Of a stretch of 50,442 nucleotides of DNA, positions 8,863 to 18,170 are shown one piece after another (position 1 is the first letter of the stretch; every line of letters starts with the position of its first letter). Made by a program: the position numbers and the translations under genes. Under the pieces are notes generated by a model. The model was given only the letters and a program-made list of their open reading frames with translations. It was not told the DNA's origin and did not search any database. Source of the stretch: Bacteroidota bacterium (GTDB lineage: Bacteria; Bacteroidota; Bacteroidia; 2-12-FULL-35-15); contig CANJPX010000016.1 in NCBI GenBank assembly GCA_947476185.1, positions 1-50,442 of the forward strand, read 5' to 3'.

Positions 8863-10659
8863 CTAAAAACAATATTTGTTTTCTGCAATTAATTTTGCAG
8901 AAACATTTCTGCGCAATTCAGTTGTATTTAAAGGTTCTGTTTTTGTAAAACGCTTTAAACCCATTAACATGGCGCGTTGTTCGTCACCGGTGGCAAAAGT
9001 ATTCACCGCTTCTTTTCCCGATTTGTGGATCTTATCTGCTGCATCATTGATGTATACTTTCATCATATCCAACTGTTCCTTGCAAGCCGCCTCACCTTTT
9101 ATTCCGACTAGTTTTTCAACACGTAAAAGTACCGATTCGGAAACGTATGTTTCAATGATCATATCCGCCAGATTCATCAACACTTCTTGTTCTTTGCCAA
9201 GTTGCATCATCAGTTTCTGAACAGCTGCACCTGCGACCATTAATACTGATTTTTTAAATCCTGTAACATATTTTTTCTCATTGGAGAAAAGTGTGGTTTC
9301 TGTCGATGAAAAATCAGGTATTGCCATCAATTCAGCGGCAACAGCTTGTGCAGGTCCCATAAGGTCTAATTCGCCTTTCATAGCACGTTTCAACATCATA
9401 TCAACTGTTAGCATTCTATTGATCTCATTAGTACCTTCAAAAATGCGATTGATACGTGCATCACGGTATGCTCTGTCCATAGGCGCTTCTGCACTATATC
9501 CCATTCCTCCATAAATTTGAACACCTTCATCAACGGCATAATCCAAAACTTCTGAACCATGTACTTTTACAATTGCTGCTTCAACCGCAAATTGTTCTAC
9601 TCCTTTTAGTTTAGCCTTCGCTTCATCTATTCCTCCTGCAATAAGCGTTCTTGTGGCATCTTCAACATTTTGACTTGCTCTGTAGATTGCTGCTTCACTC
9701 GCGTAGATACGAATTGCCTGTTCTGCAATTTTATGACGGATAGCACCATATTTCGAAATTGATCTTCCGAATTGTTGACGCTCATTTGCATATTGAATTG
9801 ATTTGCTTGTAACTTCTTTGCTTGCTCCGATGGCAGCACCGGCAAGCTTGATGCGGCCAAGGTTTAAAATGTTTACTGCGATCTTAAATCCATTTTGTCT
9901 TTCGGATAATAAATTTTCTACAGGGATTTTACAATCATTAAAGAAAATTTGACGGGTAGAACTTCCTTTTATTCCCATCTTATGTTCCTCAGGATTTAAT
10001 GAAATACCTGATGAAGTTTTTTCTACTATGAATGCACTCAGATTAGCATCATCATCAATTTTTGCGAACACAGTAAACACATCGGCAAATCCACCATTTG
10101 TGATCCACATTTTTTGTCCGTTTAAAATATAATGTTTACCGTCAGCGGTAAGTTTTGCATTCGTTTTTCCCGAATTAGCATCAGAGCCTGAATTTGGTTC
10201 TGTTAAACAATATGCAGCTTTCCATTCTCCACTAGCCAGTTTAGGAATATATTTCGCCTTTTGTTCTGCAGTTCCGTAATATAAAATTGGTAATGTTCCA
10301 ATTCCTGTATGTGCAGAAATGGCAACCGCGAATGAATGACCCGCACCCAAAACTTCAGTAGCTAACATGGAGGTTGTGAAGTCTTTTCCGAAGCCGCCAT
10401 ATTCTTCCGGAACGGAAATGCCTAATAACCCAAGTTCTCCGGCTTTATTCAATAGTTCCGGCATTAAACCTTCTTCTTGTAAATCAATACGATCTAAATG
10501 GGGCCAAACATTTTGGGCTAAAAAATCATGGCAGGATTGAGCGATCATTAATTGTTCTTCATTCCATTCCTCAGGAATAAATACATTTTTTGCTTCCGTT
10601 TCTTTGATGAGGAATTCTCCTCCTTTTAGTGTTGTTTTTGTTTCAGATGTTGTCGACAT
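8863..10659 (-). CDS. fadE: Acyl-CoA dehydrogenase, long form
   Basis: A 598-residue flavoenzyme that makes the first oxidation of beta-oxidation, acyl-CoA to trans-2-enoyl-CoA, passing electrons to ETF. Seen: an N-terminal helical domain (MIAQSCHDFLAQNVWP), the FAD-binding middle strand YCLTEPNSGSDA, KMWITNGGFADVFTVFAK, and the C-terminal signature IYGGMGYSAE followed by INRIFEGTNEINR, whose Glu in FEGTNE is the catalytic base. The extra 150 or so C-terminal residues are typical of the VLCAD/FadE-like Bacteroidota and Bacillus proteins. It is last in the MarR-fadN-fadA-fadE operon, 51 bases after fadA, and is followed by a terminator. Confidence 0.93.
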   Translation of the reverse strand: MSTTSETKTTLKGGEFLIKETEAKNVFIPEEWNEEQLMIAQSCHDFLAQNVWPHLDRIDLQEEGLMPELLNKAGELGLLGISVPEEYGGFGKDFTTSMLATEVLGAGHSFAVAISAHTGIGTLPILYYGTAEQKAKYIPKLASGEWKAAYCLTEPNSGSDANSGKTNAKLTADGKHYILNGQKMWITNGGFADVFTVFAKIDDDANLSAFIVEKTSSGISLNPEEHKMGIKGSSTRQIFFNDCKIPVENLLSERQNGFKIAVNILNLGRIKLAGAAIGASKEVTSKSIQYANERQQFGRSISKYGAIRHKIAEQAIRIYASEAAIYRASQNVEDATRTLIAGGIDEAKAKLKGVEQFAVEAAIVKVHGSEVLDYAVDEGVQIYGGMGYSAEAPMDRAYRDARINRIFEGTNEINRMLTVDMMLKRAMKGELDLMGPAQAVAAELMAIPDFSSTETTLFSNEKKYVTGFKKSVLMVAGAAVQKLMMQLGKEQEVLMNLADMIIETYVSESVLLRVEKLVGIKGEAACKEQLDMMKVYINDAADKIHKSGKEAVNTFATGDEQRAMLMGLKRFTKTEPLNTTELRRNVSAKLIAENKYCF

Positions 10660-10710
10660 GTTGGATATAGAATTTTATAGTATGAATATTATTATTTTTA
10701 AAAAGCTGTT

Positions 10711-11886
10711 CTAAATCATTTCAAATATACCTGCAGCGCCTTGCCCTGTACCAACACACATGCTGACAATTCCATATTTTTTATTTCTTCTTTTTAATTC
10801 ACTGAACAATTGCACCGATAATTTCGCTCCGGAACAACCTAATGGATGTCCGAGTGAAATAGCTCCGCCATTTACATTTACAATATCTTGATTGAGATTT
10901 AATTCTCGGCAAACTGCTAATGATTGAGATGCAAACGCTTCATTCAACTCTATAAGATCTATTTGATTCAAATTCATTCCAGCTAATTTTAAAGCCTTTG
11001 GAATAGCTGCAACAGGACCGATTCCCATAATACGCGGAGGAACTCCCGCTGCTGCAAAACTTATCATCCTTGCAACCGGTGTCAGATTATTTTCTTTTAA
11101 GAATTTTTCACTCACCACCATAACAAATGCAGCACCATCACTGGTTTGCGAAGAATTCCCTGCAGTAACACTTCCCTTCGCATCGAACACAGGCTTTAGT
11201 TTCGCCAGCGCTTCCAATGTAGTATCAGCTCTTGGTCCTTCATCCGTATCAACGATAAATTCTCGGGTTTTCTTTTTTTCGTTTTCATCAACATATGTTT
11301 CAGAAATTTTTATCGGAACAATCTCTTCTTTAAATTTTCCTTCTTTGATTGCTTTGATAGATTTTAAATGAGAGTTCAACGCAAACGCATCTTGGTCTTC
11401 ACGACTTATCTTATATTCATTGGCAACAGCTTCAGCCGTTAATCCCATTCCCCAATAATGGTCAGGATGTGCGAGTGCAACACCTGCATGCGGAACAATT
11501 CTCCATCCACCCATTGGAATTAAACTCATGCTTTCTGCGCCACCGGCAACAATACAATCAGCCATTCCTGCATGAATTTTTGCAGCCGCAATTGCGATGG
11601 TTTCAAGTCCTGAAGCACAATAACGATTTACAGTTGCTCCCGGGACTTTATCTGTATTGAACGATAGTAGTGAGATCAATCTTCCCATGTTCAATCCTTG
11701 CTCAGCTTCAGGCATTGCATTGCCTACGATCAGATCATCGACCTGGTCATGAGCAATAGTTGGAACACTTGCCATCAAATGCTTTATGACTTCTGATGCG
11801 AGATCATCGGGACGAGTGAAACGGAAACCTCCTTTGTTGGCTTTTCCTACTGCGGTTCTAAAACCAGCTACTATATATGCATTCAT
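10711..11886 (-). CDS. fadA: Acetyl-CoA C-acyltransferase (3-ketoacyl-CoA thiolase)
   Basis: A 391-residue thiolase that releases acetyl-CoA from 3-ketoacyl-CoA, the last step of each beta-oxidation round. Seen: nucleophile Cys90 in NRYCASGLE, GGAESMS, His347 in LGHPLGCSGAK and the second catalytic Cys377 in CVGTGQGAAG. Length and motif spacing are normal for the family. It lies between fadN (94 bases upstream, with an inverted repeat in the gap) and fadE (51 bases downstream). Confidence 0.95.
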   Translation of the reverse strand: MNAYIVAGFRTAVGKANKGGFRFTRPDDLASEVIKHLMASVPTIAHDQVDDLIVGNAMPEAEQGLNMGRLISLLSFNTDKVPGATVNRYCASGLETIAIAAAKIHAGMADCIVAGGAESMSLIPMGGWRIVPHAGVALAHPDHYWGMGLTAEAVANEYKISREDQDAFALNSHLKSIKAIKEGKFKEEIVPIKISETYVDENEKKKTREFIVDTDEGPRADTTLEALAKLKPVFDAKGSVTAGNSSQTSDGAAFVMVVSEKFLKENNLTPVARMISFAAAGVPPRIMGIGPVAAIPKALKLAGMNLNQIDLIELNEAFASQSLAVCRELNLNQDIVNVNGGAISLGHPLGCSGAKLSVQLFSELKRRNKKYGIVSMCVGTGQGAAGIFEMI

Positions 11887-11892
11887 ATTAAA

Positions 11893-11937
11893 TTAGATTT
11901 GAGATTTTAGACCTGAGATTTTAGATTTGTTCTCAGG
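11893..11937. repeat. Short repeat with inverted arms in the fadN-fadA gap
   Basis: The unit GAGATTTTAGA occurs twice (from 11901 and from 11915), and CCTGAGA (11912-11918) pairs with TCTCAGG (11931-11937). It could fold in the mRNA between fadN and fadA, but no T-run follows on the minus strand, so a terminator is unlikely. A loosely similar stretch lies at 46881-46900. Confidence 0.4.
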
Positions 11938-11980
11938 CCTTTTCTAAATATTGTTTTTGTCAAGTGTTTGGAATTGTATA

Positions 11981-14356
11981 TTAATTACGTAATATTTTAC
12001 CACCGGTAATTATTGATTGCAATCTTTCTAATGTTTTTCTTTCTCCGCATAGTGATAAAAAAGCTTCACGCTCCAGGTCTAATAAGTATTGTTCACTTAC
12101 TAATGTTGGAGTTGAAAGATCACCACCGCAAAGAACGTAAGCCATTTTTTGAGAGATCTTAACATCGTGTTCACTGATGTAATTTCCCGACATCATTGAA
12201 TTAGCGCCAAGATAAGCCAAGCCTAACGCTTGTTTCCCTAATACACGAATATCTTTGCGGTGACTAGGTTGCGTATAACCGGCAGCGGCAATTTCAATAC
12301 AATTTGCTTTTGCTTCTGCCAATACGCGGTTACGTGAAAGCACTACAACATCTTTGTTTTTGCGTAAGTACCCTAGATCAAATGCTTCATAAGCTGATGT
12401 TGATACTTTTGCTTGTCCGATTGTTAAAAAACGATCACGGAAACTATTTAATTCAACATCGCCTTCTTTTAATTCATCCGATAACCGAACAGCAAATTCT
12501 TTTGTTCCGCCACCTCCCGGAATTAATCCAACACCAAATTCTACCAATCCCATGTAAGTTTCTGCATGCAAAACAACTCTGTCAGAATGCATACTCATTT
12601 CACATGCTCCGCCTAATGCCATGTTGTGAGGTGCTACCACCACAGGGATGGATGAGTAACGGACACGCATCATCGTATTTTGAAAAGTTTTGATGGCGAA
12701 ATTTAATTCATCATATTCTTGTTCCACCGCCATCATAAATATCATTCCCACATTTGCTCCAGCGCTGAAATTTGCTCCTTCATTTGAAATCACCAATCCT
12801 CGAAAATCTTTTTCTGCGATCTCAATTGATTTGTTGATGCCTTCAATTACTTCGGCACCGATAGAATTCATTTTTGTATTCCATTCTAAATTTACAATGC
12901 CATCGCCAATGTCTGTGAGTGTTGCTCCGCTATTTTTCCAAACCGTTTTGCTTGGACGGATCGTGTCGAGTAAAATAAATGACTCGGTACCGGGAATTGT
13001 TTTGTATGATTTTGTAGGAATATCATAATATTTACGATTTCCATTTTCGACTTTATAGAAAGAGGTAGCGCCTGAAACGATCATGTCATTGATCCATTGT
13101 GCAGGTTTATTTCCTGCCTCTTCCATTGCTTTTACTGTTTGGGCAATTCCGATAGCATCCCAATATTCAAAAGGTCCAAGATCCCAACCGAATCCGGCTT
13201 TCATTGCATCATCAATTTTATATAACTCATCACTTATTTCTGGGATGCGGTTAGAAACATATTGAAACAATGCATAAAAAGTTGTACGGTAAAATTCACC
13301 GGCTTTATCTTTTCCTGCAACCAAAACTTTAACGCGTTCAGTTAAATTATCAATTGATTTTGTTAATTCTAAAGTTGGAAATTTTATTTTTTGTGAAGGT
13401 TTGTATTCGAGTGTTTTCAGATCCAGTGCATGAATTTCAGATTTGCCACCGGCTAATTTTACTTTCTTGAAAAATCCTTGTTCTGTTTTACTTCCCAGCC
13501 ATTTGTTCTCAACCATTTTTGAAACAAAAGTCGGAATCTTAAATAAGGCAATAGATTCGTCATTCGGACAACTATCCGATACACCATTTGCAACATGCAC
13601 TAGGGTGTCTAGTCCGACTACATCACATGTACGGAAGGTTGCAGATTTTGGACGCCCCAAAACAGGACCAGTCAATTTATCTACTTCTTCAATTGTTAAT
13701 CCCATTTTTTCGATCAAATGGAATAAACTCATGATACCAAAAACGCCAATTCTATTAGCTATAAAAGCGGGTGTGTCTTTACATAAAACCGTTGTCTTTC
13801 CTAAATATAATTCACCATATTTCATCAAGAAATCAACAACTTCCGGTGATGTTTTAGGTGTAGGAATAATTTCCAGTAATTTTAAATATCGTGGAGGATT
13901 AAAAAAGTGTGAACCGCAGAAATGTTTTTGGAAATCTTCGCTTCGGCCTTCATTCATTAAATGAATAGGGATCCCGGAAGTATTTGAAGTGATCAGCGTT
14001 CCCGGTTTACGATATTTCTCAACATTTTCAAAAACCTGTTTTTTGATATCAAGTCTTTCAATTACTACTTCGATGATCCAATCGCATGTTGCGATGTCTT
14101 TCATGTTATCATCAAAATTCCCTGTCGTGATACGTTTTGCAAACGCTTTACGATAAATAGGAGAGGGGTTTGATTTAAGAGCAAAGGCAAGAGCATCGTC
14201 CACAATTTTATTGCGTGATCTTTTATCTGCTGTTGCATCTTTTGGCACAATGTCAAGTAAAATTACTTCTACTCCGATGTTTGCAAAATGACAGGCGATC
14301 CTGCTTCCCATCACCCCGGAACCAAGGATGGCCACTTTTTTTATTGTTCTGTTCAT
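11981..14356 (-). CDS. fadN: 3-hydroxyacyl-CoA dehydrogenase / enoyl-CoA hydratase fusion (FadN type)
   Basis: A 791-residue bifunctional enzyme that hydrates enoyl-CoA and oxidises the 3-hydroxyacyl-CoA with NAD. The N-terminal half is the dehydrogenase, with Rossmann motif VAILGSGVMGSRIA, CDWIIEVVIERLDIKK, and SNTSGIPI followed by GSHFFNPPRYLKLLEII. The C-terminal part from about residue 490 is the hydratase/crotonase domain, with the expected Glu pair in ALGGACE and MGLVEFGVGLIPGGGG. This domain order is that of Bacillus FadN and the reverse of E. coli FadB. It starts four bases after the MarR gene ends, so the two are translationally close and co-transcribed. Confidence 0.94.
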   Translation of the reverse strand: MNRTIKKVAILGSGVMGSRIACHFANIGVEVILLDIVPKDATADKRSRNKIVDDALAFALKSNPSPIYRKAFAKRITTGNFDDNMKDIATCDWIIEVVIERLDIKKQVFENVEKYRKPGTLITSNTSGIPIHLMNEGRSEDFQKHFCGSHFFNPPRYLKLLEIIPTPKTSPEVVDFLMKYGELYLGKTTVLCKDTPAFIANRIGVFGIMSLFHLIEKMGLTIEEVDKLTGPVLGRPKSATFRTCDVVGLDTLVHVANGVSDSCPNDESIALFKIPTFVSKMVENKWLGSKTEQGFFKKVKLAGGKSEIHALDLKTLEYKPSQKIKFPTLELTKSIDNLTERVKVLVAGKDKAGEFYRTTFYALFQYVSNRIPEISDELYKIDDAMKAGFGWDLGPFEYWDAIGIAQTVKAMEEAGNKPAQWINDMIVSGATSFYKVENGNRKYYDIPTKSYKTIPGTESFILLDTIRPSKTVWKNSGATLTDIGDGIVNLEWNTKMNSIGAEVIEGINKSIEIAEKDFRGLVISNEGANFSAGANVGMIFMMAVEQEYDELNFAIKTFQNTMMRVRYSSIPVVVAPHNMALGGACEMSMHSDRVVLHAETYMGLVEFGVGLIPGGGGTKEFAVRLSDELKEGDVELNSFRDRFLTIGQAKVSTSAYEAFDLGYLRKNKDVVVLSRNRVLAEAKANCIEIAAAGYTQPSHRKDIRVLGKQALGLAYLGANSMMSGNYISEHDVKISQKMAYVLCGGDLSTPTLVSEQYLLDLEREAFLSLCGERKTLERLQSIITGGKILRN

Positions 14357-14360
14357 GATA

Positions 14361-14819
14361 TTATGAGTTAATCATTTTCAATGTTCTGTTTTTTTCTTCT
14401 GCCAATAAGATAATGTCGTTGACAGTTTTTAAAAATTCATCGATCTTACTTTTTCCAATCTTGTTCTCGATCTCAGAATTAAAATTACGCACAATTTTTT
14501 TTGCCAGCTCCTTATTTTCTTTCCCTTTTTCTGTTAAAATGATCTTTACTTTTCTCTTATCTTCTTTATCTGCTTTCCTGATAATTAATTTCTCTTCTTC
14601 GAGTGCTTTGATGATGCGTGAGAGCGAAGTACTTTCCATCCCAAGTTTTGGTGCAATGTCCGATGCAAAGGCGCCTTCTACTGTATCTATATTCAACAGG
14701 AAATGTCCAATGGCAATGCTTCCTCCGTGTTTAGCGGCTTCTGCATTGTACATGCGACTGATGATCTGCCAGGCAGATTTTAATTTGGAATCAACGGTTT
14801 CTGTGTGCTTTTTCGACAT
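14361..14819 (-). CDS. MarR family transcriptional regulator heading the fad operon
   Basis: A 152-residue winged-helix DNA-binding protein. Seen: the helix-turn-helix region with APKLGMESTSLSRIIKALEE, followed by the wing IIRKADKEDKRKVKIILTEKG, the standard MarR recognition helix and beta-hairpin. It is the first gene of the beta-oxidation operon, so it probably controls that operon and itself in response to an acyl-CoA or fatty acid; the ligand is inferred. The promoter -7 box lies only six bases before the ATG, so the message is near-leaderless. The divergent neighbour is the TRIC channel gene. Confidence 0.9.
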   Translation of the reverse strand: MSKKHTETVDSKLKSAWQIISRMYNAEAAKHGGSIAIGHFLLNIDTVEGAFASDIAPKLGMESTSLSRIIKALEEEKLIIRKADKEDKRKVKIILTEKGKENKELAKKIVRNFNSEIENKIGKSKIDEFLKTVNDIILLAEEKNRTLKMINS

Positions 14820-14825
14820 CGGTTA

Positions 14826-14857
14826 CAAATGTAAACTATTAATTTTATATTATGCAA
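14826..14857 (-). promoter_or_regulatory. Promoter of the MarR-fadNAE operon
   Basis: On the minus strand TTG (14857-14855) and TACATTTG (14833-14826) match the -33 and -7 elements with 21 bases between. The box ends six bases before the ATG at 14819. A MarR operator would be expected here, but no clear palindrome longer than a few bases stands out. Confidence 0.6.
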
Positions 14858-14906
14858 GCATAACAAATAATTTTTTCATCATATTCGTCACTATGATATT
14901 CTTGTA

Positions 14907-14914
14907 TACCTTTG
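14907..14914 (+). promoter_or_regulatory. -7 promoter element of the TRIC-type channel gene
   Basis: TACCTTTG matches TAnnTTTG, with TTCG at 14884-14887 as a partial -33 element 19 bases upstream. It lies 16 bases before the ATG and close to the divergent MarR promoter, so the two may share control. Confidence 0.6.
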
Positions 14915-14930
14915 TGCCTTATTTAATAGA

Positions 14931-15548
14931 ATGCAGACTCAATACATTTTAGAGCTAATCGGTACAGGCTTTTTTGCTATTTCCGGAGCTTTAGCAGCGA
15001 ATGATAAGGCTCAACCCGATTGGTTCGGTGCGGGGTTTATCGGATTTATTACGGCTATCGGTGGCGGTAGTTTACGGGATATCCTATTGGGGAGTTATCC
15101 TTTGGTTTGGATCCATGATATTAACTTTGTATTTGCCATTATTTTAGGTGTTATAATGGCAAGTGTGTTTTTTAAGACTTTAATTAAACTGAGGAAAGCT
15201 TTTTTCTTTTTCGATACAATCGGGATAGCGATGTTTACAATTGTGGGAACCGAAAAAGCGATGAGTATGGGAGTGAATCCAATAATCGCGGCAATTATGG
15301 GAATGTTCTCGGCAGTGATGGGGGGAGTGATCAGGGATGTGCTCACAAATGAAATTCCCGTTATTTTTAAAAAGGAGATCTATGCTACCGCATGCTTGTT
15401 TGGGGCAATTTTATATTTATGTCTTGAATATTTGGGCTGTGAAAGAAATTTAAACTTTCTAGTTTCGGCTTTGTTAATCATTATTATTCGGATCGTTGCG
15501 GTAAAGAAAAATTTAAGTATTCCTAAATTTATTAAAGAAAGAAATTAA
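14931..15548 (+). CDS. Trimeric intracellular cation channel (TRIC)/UPF0126 family membrane protein
   Basis: A 205-residue inner-membrane protein with about seven hydrophobic segments. It contains the internal repeat typical of UPF0126/YicG proteins: IGGGSLRD (43-50) and VMGGVIRD (129-136), each a glycine-rich helix break followed by Arg-Asp. The family is structurally related to eukaryotic TRIC potassium/cation channels, and bacterial members have been linked to glycine or cation movement; the substrate here is not known. The DsbA-like gene starts one base after its stop codon, so the two form an operon. Confidence 0.9.
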   Translation: MQTQYILELIGTGFFAISGALAANDKAQPDWFGAGFIGFITAIGGGSLRDILLGSYPLVWIHDINFVFAIILGVIMASVFFKTLIKLRKAFFFFDTIGIAMFTIVGTEKAMSMGVNPIIAAIMGMFSAVMGGVIRDVLTNEIPVIFKKEIYATACLFGAILYLCLEYLGCERNLNFLVSALLIIIIRIVAVKKNLSIPKFIKERN

Positions 15549-15549
15549 T

Positions 15550-16179
15550 ATGAAAACAAAGATCATTTATATATACGATCCTTTATGCGGTTGGTGTTAT
15601 GGCTTTTCACCTGTAATCGAGAAGATTCAAAAGGAATATAAAGAGAATATCGATTTTGAAATTATTAGTGGTGGAATGGTGGTAGGAGAGCGAGAAGGCT
15701 TGATAGGAGATTTTGCTGATTATATTTTAAAAGCATTGCCTCGTTTGGAAGAATTGACCGGTGTAAAATTCGGTGAAGTCTATTTATCAAAATTGAAAAA
15801 TAAAACTTTGTTTCAATCATCCTTAAAACCTTGTATCGCTTTGGAGGTATTTAAATCCTTTAATGAGGATGAAGCCATTGCATTTGCTTCATCCATGCAG
15901 AAGGCACAATATCTTGACGGGAAAGATCTGCAAGATGAAACAGTTTACTTGGAATTGATCCAACCGTATAAAATTGATCCTGTTGAATTTTTAAAAAGAC
16001 TGAATAGTGAAGAATATAAAATTGAAACGATTAAACTTTTTACAATGATCCAGGAATGGGGAATAACAGGGTTCCCTGCAGTAATTATTGTAAAAGACAA
16101 TGAATTCTTTTTGATCGCTAAAGGCTATGTGGATTTTGTGAACCTAAAAGGAACAATAGATAAGATTATTGCAAATTGA
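15550..16179 (+). CDS. DsbA family / FrnE-like thioredoxin-fold protein
   Basis: A 209-residue protein with the redox motif CGWC (13-16) at the end of the first strand (IIYIYDPLCGWCYGF) and a cis-proline region GITGFPAVII. Between them lies the all-helical DsbA insertion. There is no signal peptide, so it acts in the cytosol, like FrnE-type proteins and 2-hydroxychromene-2-carboxylate isomerase relatives. It probably handles disulfides or glutathione-like thiols under oxidative stress, by inference. It starts one base after the channel gene's stop codon. Confidence 0.88.
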   Translation: MKTKIIYIYDPLCGWCYGFSPVIEKIQKEYKENIDFEIISGGMVVGEREGLIGDFADYILKALPRLEELTGVKFGEVYLSKLKNKTLFQSSLKPCIALEVFKSFNEDEAIAFASSMQKAQYLDGKDLQDETVYLELIQPYKIDPVEFLKRLNSEEYKIETIKLFTMIQEWGITGFPAVIIVKDNEFFLIAKGYVDFVNLKGTIDKIIAN

Positions 16180-16203
16180 TAACAGGATTTAAATCTAAGG
16201 TAA

Positions 16204-18159
16204 TCAAGATCTGATCTTAGCAGCCTTGTCCAGAAAAATTTGTCCGTTTATTGAATCACCCATGTTTTTATAAGTTACGCCAATAAATTGATACGCCGAT
16301 TTATAGTTAGGGTCGATGATCGTTGCTTTCTTAAAATTATCGATGGCAAGATTAAACATTTTGTTCGCGTTTTCCTGATCATTTTTGTTTTTGAAAGCTT
16401 CACCCATTGCTCCGTAAGCGCTTCCTAAGTTACATCGGGCATCCGCATCAAATTTGTCAATTTCTGCAGCTTTCTCAAAAGCTTTTGCTGCTTCTTCATA
16501 ATTTCCAATTGAAAACAAACAAGTTCCTGCATTGTTATGATACATTCCTTTTCCGGGATTCATTTCCATTGCTCTGCTATAACTCTTAAATGCGGCTTGA
16601 TAATTTTTTTGCTCGTAATAAATTCTTCCAGCAACATTGTGTGCATCAGGAAAAAGCTCATACAATTCCAATGCTTTGGTAATACTTTTTTGCGCTGTTA
16701 CCAAACGCTTTTCTCTTTCAACAGGATTTTTTACAGCATTCAAAGAATCTTTGTTTGCCAGATTGTTGGCATAATAAAAAAGCATGTGTGCACTGTTCGG
16801 AACAGATTTAAGATCATGTCCGAATAAAGTAGTATCCGATTTCCAATCTTTATTTCTCGAATATGTTTTAATGGAGAATAAGATCAATACAACTCCAATC
16901 ACCATCAATAAAGAGCCATTCATGTTGAATAAGGATTTTACTTTATAGGATGCTTCTGTAATATCGATCTTCAAAAGTTTACATACTAAATACACAGCAG
17001 CTAAACAGTAGGCAATAGAAGGGAAGAATAACAAACGTTCGGCTAAATGAGTTCCGATCAGCATCAGAATATTAGATGCAAGCACCATGCTACCTATATA
17101 GAAAAGGATACAAAACGAAAGAAGGTGTTTTTCCTTGATATTTTTGATCGCAAAATAAAGCAAGAAAATATGAAATAATAATGCCAGGAGAAAACCAAGG
17201 TTTGCGAATGATGACACAATTGGAATTGTATTAAAGGAATAATCGCAGGATAATGGATGAGGGAAGAGTAGCAGTAAAAAATATTTTCCCATGATCAATA
17301 TGGCAGTTGCTTTTTGCTGAATAAAATCAGAAGTGTATAATAAGGAATTATCGATGACCGGAATATTCTTTATTCCAATGCTGCCAATTATTTTAATGTG
17401 GAGCAATATGTATAAAAACCCGACAATAGCCAATGATCCTGTTATCCGGAGATTGTTTTTGAAAGAAGTTTCTGTGAAGAAATAAATGAATAATGGAGCC
17501 AATGCGATATAAACGATAGCTGATTCCTTCGACAATAAAGCCAGGAAAAAGCAAAACAATGAACTTACAAGTAAGAGCATTTTTTTATTCGTCAGGTAAT
17601 GAGAGATACTGAGAAGCGACAATAATAAAAATAACATACTGGAGATCTCATCCCTGCTCTTAATATTTGCAACAACCTCGGTATGTATGGGGTGAGCAGC
17701 AAATAGCATTGCTATAATGAATAAAATGTAAATATTGATTTTTGTGTACCGTAATAATACAATGAATAATAATACACATACGAATGCGTACATCAGAACA
17801 TTAATCAAATGGTGAAAGTGAGGATTGTTTGGTGATAATTGCCATTCGATAGCGAACATGGCTTTTGTCAAAGGGCGATACAAGTTGTTCTCATTGTTAC
17901 CGTAACCTGTTCTGTAGCTGCTTGCGAAAATTTCTTTCAAAGAGGCAGTACCTCCCTTTGTTAATTGATTCTCTTTTATTACCGAAAAATCATCTAAAAC
18001 AAATTGGTGTTTAAGTGTATTGGAATATAAAAGAAATGCAAAAAGCGCAATTACCAGAGATAGCTTTAAAACTAATTTATTGTCAATGGTAAAAGAGTTT
18101 GTTTCAACTTTTATTTTCGGCTCATGCTGTTTGTTCTTATTGTTTTTTTTTGTCGACAT
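16204..18159 (-). CDS. TMTC-like polytopic membrane protein with C-terminal TPR repeats
   Basis: A 651-residue protein. After a basic cytosolic start there are about ten membrane segments (31-420). An extracytoplasmic loop near the start carries HQFVLDDFSVI (51-61), whose acidic pair resembles the metal/donor site of GT-C fold glycosyltransferases. The C-terminal third (about 450-645) holds TPR repeats (YYEQKNYQAAFKSYSRAMEM, GNYEEAAKAFEKAAEI). This order matches TMTC/DUF1736-type proteins, which in animals O-mannosylate proteins. A lipid-linked sugar transferase acting on exported proteins is a reasonable inference. It follows the acyl-CoA synthetase gene by 11 bases and shares its transcript. 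Confidence 0.78.
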   Translation of the reverse strand: MSTKKNNKNKQHEPKIKVETNSFTIDNKLVLKLSLVIALFAFLLYSNTLKHQFVLDDFSVIKENQLTKGGTASLKEIFASSYRTGYGNNENNLYRPLTKAMFAIEWQLSPNNPHFHHLINVLMYAFVCVLLFIVLLRYTKINIYILFIIAMLFAAHPIHTEVVANIKSRDEISSMLFLLLSLLSISHYLTNKKMLLLVSSLFCFFLALLSKESAIVYIALAPLFIYFFTETSFKNNLRITGSLAIVGFLYILLHIKIIGSIGIKNIPVIDNSLLYTSDFIQQKATAILIMGKYFLLLLFPHPLSCDYSFNTIPIVSSFANLGFLLALLFHIFLLYFAIKNIKEKHLLSFCILFYIGSMVLASNILMLIGTHLAERLLFFPSIAYCLAAVYLVCKLLKIDITEASYKVKSLFNMNGSLLMVIGVVLILFSIKTYSRNKDWKSDTTLFGHDLKSVPNSAHMLFYYANNLANKDSLNAVKNPVEREKRLVTAQKSITKALELYELFPDAHNVAGRIYYEQKNYQAAFKSYSRAMEMNPGKGMYHNNAGTCLFSIGNYEEAAKAFEKAAEIDKFDADARCNLGSAYGAMGEAFKNKNDQENANKMFNLAIDNFKKATIIDPNYKSAYQFIGVTYKNMGDSINGQIFLDKAAKIRS

Positions 18160-18170
18160 GGTATGGTGTT

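Noticed and set aside
11912-11937. Terminator between fadN and fadA
   Set aside because: The CCTGAGA/TCTCAGG stem has no T-run on the minus strand, and the operon order argues for read-through.
12304-13964. Open frames of 112-173 residues on the plus strand inside fadN
   Set aside because: They lie wholly antisense to a clear bifunctional enzyme, with no promoter or family match.
14413-14952. 179-residue frame antisense to the MarR gene
   Set aside because: It is antisense to a clear MarR gene, low in complexity and without a family; it also runs through the divergent promoters.
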